The notes under the pieces are model-generated. The model saw only the letters and a list, made by a program, of their open reading frames with translations. It made no database searches and was not told where the DNA came from. A stretch of 64,000 nucleotides of DNA from Strongylocentrotus droebachiensis (taxonomy: Eukaryota > Echinodermata > Echinoidea > Camarodonta > Strongylocentrotidae), in NCBI GenBank assembly GCA_035222895.1, contig JAVYIG010005401.1:62001-126000 (forward strand), given 5' to 3'. Numbering within the stretch: the first letter of the stretch is position 1; each line of letters starts with the position of its first letter. Positions 60,401-64,000 of this stretch are shown in pieces. A program made the translations under genes and the position numbers.

Positions 60401-62851
60401 CATCACTTTTTACACATTTCAGCATTACCATTATAATTATTTAAAATCCCTTTACCGATATCATCCTCTTCCTTAACCCCGTCCTCCTCATCATCAACAT
60501 CAGCAGCATCACTGCCACTACCACGATCACTATCACCATCATTACCATCACCAACTACACCACCATTACCATCAATATCACGAACCACTATAACCATCAC
60601 CATATCCATCTTCCTCTCTATCTCCATCACCATCATCATTATCACCATCATCATCATCATCATCACCAACACCACCACAATTACCACAACTACTACTACT
60701 ACTACCACCACCACCACCACCACCACCACCACTACTATCATCACCATCATCCACAACGATGACAACCAACCTTTCTAGTGAATGTAATGCTCCCTAGAGG
60801 CCCGCTGGTTACAGAGTCAGTCGCTAGACGATTGAAGTAGTTCAGGATGCATCGCAGCTTAGCAGTCTGAGAATCTTCACCTTTTGACCTGTACAGAACC
60901 ATCAATGCAACAAGAGGTTCATGTTTACTCACTTAATTTGTCACAAAGTTTATAATTGAAAGCTCAAACGATAACTTACCTGTTTGAAGCTTGAGAGTAA
61001 TTTTATGAGGGAGTAGAGGGAAGAGTAAAACTTCTACCAGATATCATGATTCAATTCTCAAAAAGGGCCCCTTTTTATTTGACAAACAAGTCTGAAATGC
61101 ATTAATCTATTACCAAATTCAACTTACAAGCAATTTTTGATCCATGACTCCACATCCATTTGAGACAAAATTTTGTTTTCCCAGGACACCGAAAGGGTTA
61201 ATAGGCAACCTCCGAATCAAACCCTTGTTTTCAAAGTCACATTGTAACTAAAGCCTCAGAAATGTAACTCACTAGCTTTTAATACTAGAATGCGCATACT
61301 CTTAGGATTGGGCTACTAAAATTCTACTAAAAGTATAGCATAATATAACGTGCATTACTATCACAGAGTCCAATCAGGCCAAAATATGCCATGCATTTCA
61401 ATTGGTTTACAGGTTGACTTTTGTACATCAAGGAATAAATCTTACCGGGTGACCACTTAACACCTGGGTTGATAGAGACACTATAGATAAAATACCTCAT
61501 ATAATGATATTAAAGGTAATACAAAGTTTTGGGAAATTTTGAAAATTGGGTGGATAGTGAATCTTTACAATTTTTATATATTTGGATGCCCCTGTGGATG
61601 TATTATAAGCACTAAAAAAATTAACCCCTAAAACACTTCTGTTTTCGAGAAAAATTGTATATACAAATTTACCGGTGCTCCCGGTAAATGTTGATAAATT
61701 TCAAATAGCGCCTACGGCCGTACAATGGTAGCTGCGACCATGAAAATCTCAGAATATGTAGTTGTGATATATAATTTCCAAATGGGAATAGCTAATCAGT
61801 CGATTTTAGTCAAGAACCATTGTTTTATAGCTAAATTAATATCTTGACCTTGAGAGGGAGCTTTACAACCTAAAGAGTTTATCGTTTATAATTTCATAAC
61901 TTTAGACTCGATTTCAACCGGGACAACGATCAATGAATATTGAAGGAACGCATATGCTTCCAATATGTTAATTTGAACCAAATTCATGACCCCATACCAA
62001 AACTTTGTAATACCTTTAACATCAGGCAGATTCAAATTCTCAACCTCTCTTGTCAAAAGTCAAAAGTGCTTTGAAACCCCTTGAACACTGAATTATCGAC
62101 TTCCCATAGGCTTAATAGTACACAAATCACCTGGTTCACATTGGCAATGGGTTAAAGGTAAAGATCAGTTCTAGTCATGCGATTGCATAGTGAAAGAAAC
62201 GTTGTGGAATCGATCAGAAAAGGTGGATCATCTGTATTGGTGTGTACTGCAAGGTTCTGGAATCATCAAAACGATAAGAAGTTTGGCCCATTCCTGGTAA
62301 AGTTACGAGCACTGTACACAGAAAGATGTATATGGGACTACGCGATATCTACATGTATCCAGTCCGGATAGATTTGATAATTTACCAAATATATCAATTA
62401 GTAGGCGGTTTCCCAGCAAAATTTGTATCAGCACGTATTGATCATAACATAATATGTTATGATCAATACGTGCTGATACAAATTTTGCTGGGAAACCGCC
62501 TACTAATTGAATATATTATATTCTTTCACATGATTGGTAATAAGAGCTTTCATTTCATTTTTTGAGAGGGGGGCTTTTCCAAAACTGGTCTTTACCTTTA
62601 ACCATTGAATTATCTAATTCCCATAGGCTTAGTACATGAATCATCTAGTTCACATTGGCAGCAGGTTAACAAGTGCTCTGTTTGCAAAAAGATGTAATTC
62701 ATTAGAGATTTTACTTACGTGTTCAAAACTCCAAAGAAGCTTGCAAAGTGAGTTAGATTGAGCGAGAGGCTGGATGGATTGGGGAGCGTGCATAGAAACA
62801 GATGAGCCATCAGGCTAGCTACAAACCTCCGTGGTAGCCTGCCTTCACCTC
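53708..62851 (-). CDS. PARG: Poly(ADP-ribose) glycohydrolase with a ~780-residue AKAP-like insert (5' part outside window)
   Basis: Exons 62851-62719, 60888-60771, 59381-59262, 58887-58663, 58144-57874, 57534-55205 and 53857-53708 join in frame into 1114 residues plus stop (TGA 53708-53710). PARG splits the ribose-ribose bonds of poly(ADP-ribose). The catalytic segment is VDFANEYIGGGVLGSG then CVQEEIRF, keeping the Asp, Asn, triple Gly and paired Glu of the human active site; the adenine-stacking Tyr is present in SSYTGYG. The Gly-rich segment ATGNWGCGAFGGD follows. Between RELNKAYVGFLQ and ATGNWG, where human PARG has a short loop, lie about 780 extra residues. These hold about twelve amphipathic helices of A-kinase-anchor type and several RRxS sites. 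The N-terminal regulatory region lies right of the window. Confidence 0.94.
54284..55178. mobile_element. Outer MITE (CCGTAAAT...ATTTACGG) with TA duplication
   Basis: Ends ccgtaaatctctgtgtataa and cgtatgcacagatatttacgg, flanked by TA at 54282-54283 and 55179-55180. Subterminal gacacatcccta / gacgcaccctcgac parts also relate. Its edge lies 26 bp from the donor-side boundary of the 2.3-kb PARG exon. The element is split by another at 54301-55001. Confidence 0.75.
54301..55001. mobile_element. Inner MITE (CCGTATTTGCCGGCGTAAAG ends), TA duplication
   Basis: Left ccgtatttgccggcgtaaag then gccgca; right tgcggcctttacgccgg then aaaatacgg; TA at 54299-54300 and 55002-55003. Includes a ~48-bp A-rich run. 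Non-coding. Confidence 0.85.
55205..57534 (-). CDS. PARG: 2.3-kb PARG exon encoding the AKAP-like insert
   Basis: 776 codons open without a break; in frame with both neighbouring exons (phase 1 in, phase 0 out). The last 45 codons are PARG (ATGNWGCGAFGGDPQLKSLL). The other ~731 are low-conservation Ser-, Asp- and Glu-rich sequence punctuated by about twelve amphipathic helices (for example VTLASNLANSIIESALQTY and DDIVGVVIKEALAEIAG) and by RRES, RRPS, RRKS and RRRS motifs. PKA-type anchoring and phosphorylation are inferred from motif form only. Confidence 0.95.
57874..58144 (-). CDS. PARG: PARG exon entering the insert
   Basis: The first 43 codons are PARG (TTLVAIDAS, RELNKAYVGFLQ). The last 47 (57874-58015) begin the insert, with TELSLISQMGGEGLSESIYL and acidic, Ser-rich sequence. 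Confidence 0.94.
58393..58480 (-). pseudogene. Copy of the PARG catalytic exon's 3' end and donor
   Basis: Plus-strand text cacctgtgcattatctatg, agtctcctgtgtatctcag and caaagccgct parallels 58661-58745. The sense strand keeps a donor-like CACAG/gtgatg. It is followed by an ACT/ACC triplet tract. Confidence 0.8.
58663..58887 (-). CDS. PARG: PARG catalytic exon (GGG...QEE)
   Basis: 75 codons: VDFANEYIGGGVLGSG, CVQEEIRFCICPELLVSLIF, NEAISISGFEQFSSYTGYG. It holds all recognised catalytic residues. The last ~85 bp and donor recur at 58393-58480. Confidence 0.97.
59100..59220 (+). mobile_element. SINE tail fragment
   Basis: agcagtttcataactgaagt, ggctaccctgggtaaataaa and an ATT tract. Confidence 0.45.
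59262..59381 (-). CDS. PARG: PARG exon
   Basis: 40 codons, phase 0: VLPRDEVPMLETWKDSRLQL, then EGLIEEAGSSTLQ leading to VDFAN. Confidence 0.92.
60478..60757. repeat. CAT/CAC/ACT trinucleotide array
   Basis: About 280 bp, ending 14 bp from the donor-side boundary of the PARG exon at 60771; frames across it are artefacts. Confidence 0.9.
60771..60888 (-). CDS. PARG: PARG exon
   Basis: AKLRCILNYFNRLATDSVTS and GSITFTRK, as in human EKLKTLFCYFRRV ... GLVTFTRQ. The donor is the weaker AAG/gttggt. Confidence 0.9.
62152..62601. mobile_element. Full-length TTAAAGGTAAAGA MITE containing a large palindrome
   Basis: Ends ttaaaggtaaagatcagtt and aaactggtctttacctttaa. Positions 62388-62516 form a near-perfect palindrome with ~62-bp arms and almost no spacer (gtaggcggtttcccagcaaa and its complement). 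A ~70-bp direct repeat (ttcccataggctta ... ggttcacattggca) flanks the element at 62083-62150 and 62605-62670. Confidence 0.8.
62719..62851 (-). CDS. PARG: PARG exon (start of catalytic-domain segment in window)
   Basis: 133 nt: RLPRRFVASLMAHLFLCTLP matches the helical ISCLLANAFFCTFP region of human PARG, followed by NLTHFASFFGVLN. The acceptor is preceded by a ~490-nt pyrimidine tract. Confidence 0.9.
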
Positions 62852-62854
62852 CTA

Positions 62855-63350
62855 GTAGAGAGAAAGAGATAGGGAGAGAGAGAAGGGGGGGGGGATAGGA
62901 GGGGGAGAGATAGAGGAGGGGAGATGCAGAAAGAGGAGGGAGAAAGAGATAGAGGGGGAGAGGGGGGGGGGAGAGAGGGGGGGAGGGGGGGGGAGAAGGG
63001 GGGAGATAGGAGGGGGAGAGATAGAGGAGGGGAGATGCAGAAAGAGGAGGGAGAAAGAGATAGAGGGGGAGAGGGGGGAGAGAGGGGGGGAGGGGGGAGA
63101 AGGGGGGAGATAGGAGGGGGAGAGATAGAAAAGGAGGGGAGATGCAGAAAGAGGTGGGAGAAAGAGATAGAGGGGGAGATAGGGAGAGAAAGGGGGGAGA
63201 TCGGAGGGGGAGAGATAGAGAAGGAGGGGAGATGCAGAAAGAGGAGGGAGAGAAAGGAATGAGAGGGAGGGAATGGAGAGGAAGAGATAAAGAGACAAAG
63301 GCAAAGAATAACAGAGGGAAAGAGAGAGAGAGAGAGCGAGGAAGAGATAA
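62855..63350. repeat. 490-bp purine (GGGGA/GA) tract at a PARG splice acceptor
   Basis: The plus strand is nearly all G and A. It holds ~110-bp units with gagatgcagaaagaggaggg (starts near 62920, 63030, 63139 and 63227). On the sense strand it is an unbroken pyrimidine tract running into the acceptor ctctctactag of the exon at 62851. Confidence 0.93.
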
Positions 63351-63359
63351 AATATAAAC

Positions 63360-64000
63360 AAAATAACGATTAAAGATAAATTCATCAAGACCTTTGACCA
63401 ACAAATTCATTAGGTCTCTCAAACAATATAGCAATATGTTCATACAAACTTCTAGTTTTTATTTATACTTATCCTCTTATTAATCTGCATAATAAAATGT
63501 TTTTCTTTACAATATGGTCACTATTTCTCACAGTTTACTATAAATCTACATGTACATGTACATTATATGTTAGAACTTGATAGAATATCAGTTAAAATAT
63601 GGTCTAATGGAATTAGATATGATTGTACATGTATTTGCACAGGTAGCTGGGTCTTGCATAAATTTCAAATATGGCAATTATCAAGCTATACAAGCTCTAC
63701 CCCTGCAGGCCTTGTAACACACACTATAGCCGTTAATGCACAGTAAATCAAATCATTCACATGGCTGATTGGGAAGGAGGTGGGGGGGGGGGGGGTAGAG
63801 GGAAAAGATGGTATACTTTAGATTCAATGCTATTTGAGCCGAGCTTGAGGCTGAAGCCGTATTACATGTATATGATAACATCAATTTAATAAATATTGAT
63901 TGGGAAAGAACTTGCATCAGGAAGAATCCAATTTCAAACTTCATTCCTAAAAAGGTTGATTTACAGAGCAGAGGAGATACAGGATAAGCCAAGCAATTTA
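63360..64000. other. PARG intron, no exon seen
   Basis: AT-rich, with a poly-G run near 63782-63796. No PARG-like reading frame found, so the preceding exon lies beyond the window. Confidence 0.4.

Noticed and set aside
62715..63443. A 242-residue Pro/Ser/Leu-rich minus-strand frame
   Set aside because: Most of it is the pyrimidine tract read as protein; only the last ~43 codons are a PARG exon, joined across an AG acceptor.

Overview
This is eukaryotic genomic DNA, AT-rich and crowded with microsatellites, small inverted-repeat elements, tRNA-derived SINEs and LINE tails. Exons are short and mostly flanked by GT-AG introns of 0.3-2 kb. The style, together with an MRP5-type transporter, a TRIP12 orthologue and a PARG orthologue, suggests a marine invertebrate deuterostome, most likely an echinoderm. 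The organism is inferred, not proven.

Layout. (1) 98-4384, plus strand: the last six coding exons of a TRIP12-type HECT E3 ubiquitin ligase (279 residues, stop included in the window), followed by a probable long 3' UTR. (2) About 4.9-13.3 kb: no convincing gene; nested inverted-repeat elements, including a GC-rich 731-bp MITE. (3) 13323-36073, minus strand: a complete ABCC5 (MRP5)-like exporter in 24 coding exons. The exons join without a frame break into 1479 residues, and a probable 5' UTR exon lies at 36555-36645. (4) About 36.7-53.6 kb: repeats and satellites, with three orphan exon candidates on the minus strand near 42.1, 43.2 and 45.2 kb. (5) 53708-62851, minus strand: the 3' seven exons of a poly(ADP-ribose) glycohydrolase (PARG); its upstream exons lie beyond the right edge.

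The most interesting object is the PARG gene. The glycohydrolase domain keeps its catalytic residues but is interrupted, in a loop that is about ten residues long in human PARG, by about 780 residues encoded mainly in one 2.3-kb exon. The insert holds about twelve short amphipathic A-kinase-anchor-like helices, four RRxS and two KRxS sites (PKA-type consensus). This suggests a fused PARG and PKA-anchoring protein linking ADP-ribose turnover to cAMP signalling. Next to it lies ABCC5, whose family exports cyclic nucleotides.

A second theme runs through all three genes. Pieces of exons, usually with the adjoining splice site, are duplicated in neighbouring introns or the 3' UTR. I count seven cases, several of which still read in frame and carry decoy splice donors or acceptors.
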